Below, piece by piece: positions 63,985 to 64,000 of a stretch of DNA of 64,000 bases. Position numbers and translations under genes: made by a program. The DNA comes from Microbacterium allomyrinae (lineage in GTDB: Bacteria; Actinomycetota; Actinomycetes; Actinomycetales; Microbacteriaceae), in NCBI RefSeq assembly GCF_020682705.1, contig NZ_JAGTTN010000009.1, positions 1 to 64,000 of the forward strand, written 5' to 3'. Below the pieces are notes generated by a model. It saw only the letters and a list, made by a program, of their open reading frames with translations. It was not told where the DNA came from and searched no databases. Position 1 is the stretch's first letter. Each line of letters opens with the position of its first letter.

Positions 63985-64000
63985 TCGTTGTGGTCGATCC
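63981..64000 (+). CDS. start of next gene in the operon (truncated by window end)
   Basis: An ATGA overlap with the GT4 stop begins a frame reading MIVVVD before the window ends. Product unknown; the coupling implies the same polysaccharide operon. Confidence 0.6.

Noticed and set aside
1..64000. CRISPR arrays, tRNA and rRNA genes, known riboswitches
   Set aside because: I saw no regularly spaced repeats, cloverleaf sequences or conserved riboswitch cores. A covariance search would be needed to exclude small RNAs.

Overview
The window is high-GC DNA with short intergenic gaps, many ATGA/GTGA gene overlaps and frequent GTG starts. Tat-exported lipoproteins, LPxTG/LAxTG surface proteins, 13E12-type HNH genes and an actinobacterial SOS box point to a Gram-positive actinobacterium. 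Microbacteriaceae, probably Microbacterium, is my best inference; no rRNA or other marker is present to prove it. I saw no tRNA, rRNA, CRISPR array, transposase or phage gene.

Layout. 1-278: repeat-rich DNA without a gene. 279-3948: SGNH-domain O-acyltransferase, truA and a lipoprotein. 3926-10624: sensor kinase with a degenerate GGDEF-like membrane partner, a processive GT2 synthase, an OmpR-type response regulator and a GH6 glycanase; this could be a regulated beta-glycan module. 10693-12022: a helical unknown and an EEP-fold nuclease/phosphatase. 12096-14731: a secreted dockerin-amidase beside a sortase-anchored (LAxTG) cohesin protein. 14906-16186: two membrane proteins.

16299-50308 is a large exopolysaccharide/glycolipid region. 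A minus-strand operon (26954 to 16299) mixes three GT2 enzymes, a hexapeptide acetyltransferase and UDP-glucose dehydrogenase with two fatty acyl-AMP ligases, a free ACP, an Sfp-type PPTase and a WS/DGAT-like acyltransferase. Divergent from it (27265-32365) are a Wzz-like protein, a Wzy/O-antigen-ligase-like protein, a GT2 and a Wzx-like flippase. A second minus-strand set (42523 to 32381) carries three glycosyltransferases, a hexapeptide acyltransferase, two Tat-exported paralogues of an unrecognised family, a DUF4012 protein, an LPVTG surface protein and an alpha/beta-hydrolase lipoprotein. Then come a Wzc/CpsD-type kinase, a PqqD-like protein facing a nucleotidyltransferase-like protein, a third Tat paralogue, and a DPM1-GtrA fusion with a GT-C-like membrane protein.

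50336-56436 looks accessory: an N-terminally truncated class C sortase, about 830 bases of repeat-rich noncoding DNA, an HNH/DUF222 gene behind a near-consensus LexA box, a caspase-like peptidase coupled to a membrane partner, a small zinc-ribbon-like protein and a Nudix-like protein.

56447-64000 returns to polysaccharide synthesis: GDP-L-fucose synthesis (gmd, fcl) with a WcaI-like GT4, and a divergent operon of a WcaF-like acetyltransferase and three GT4 enzymes that continues past the window edge.

Together the genes describe synthesis, polymerisation, export, acylation and surface display of complex glycans containing, by inference, glucuronate and fucose. The least conventional parts are the FAAL-ACP acylation module inside the EPS operon, the cohesin-dockerin pair, the caspase/membrane-protein pair and the three Tat-exported paralogues.
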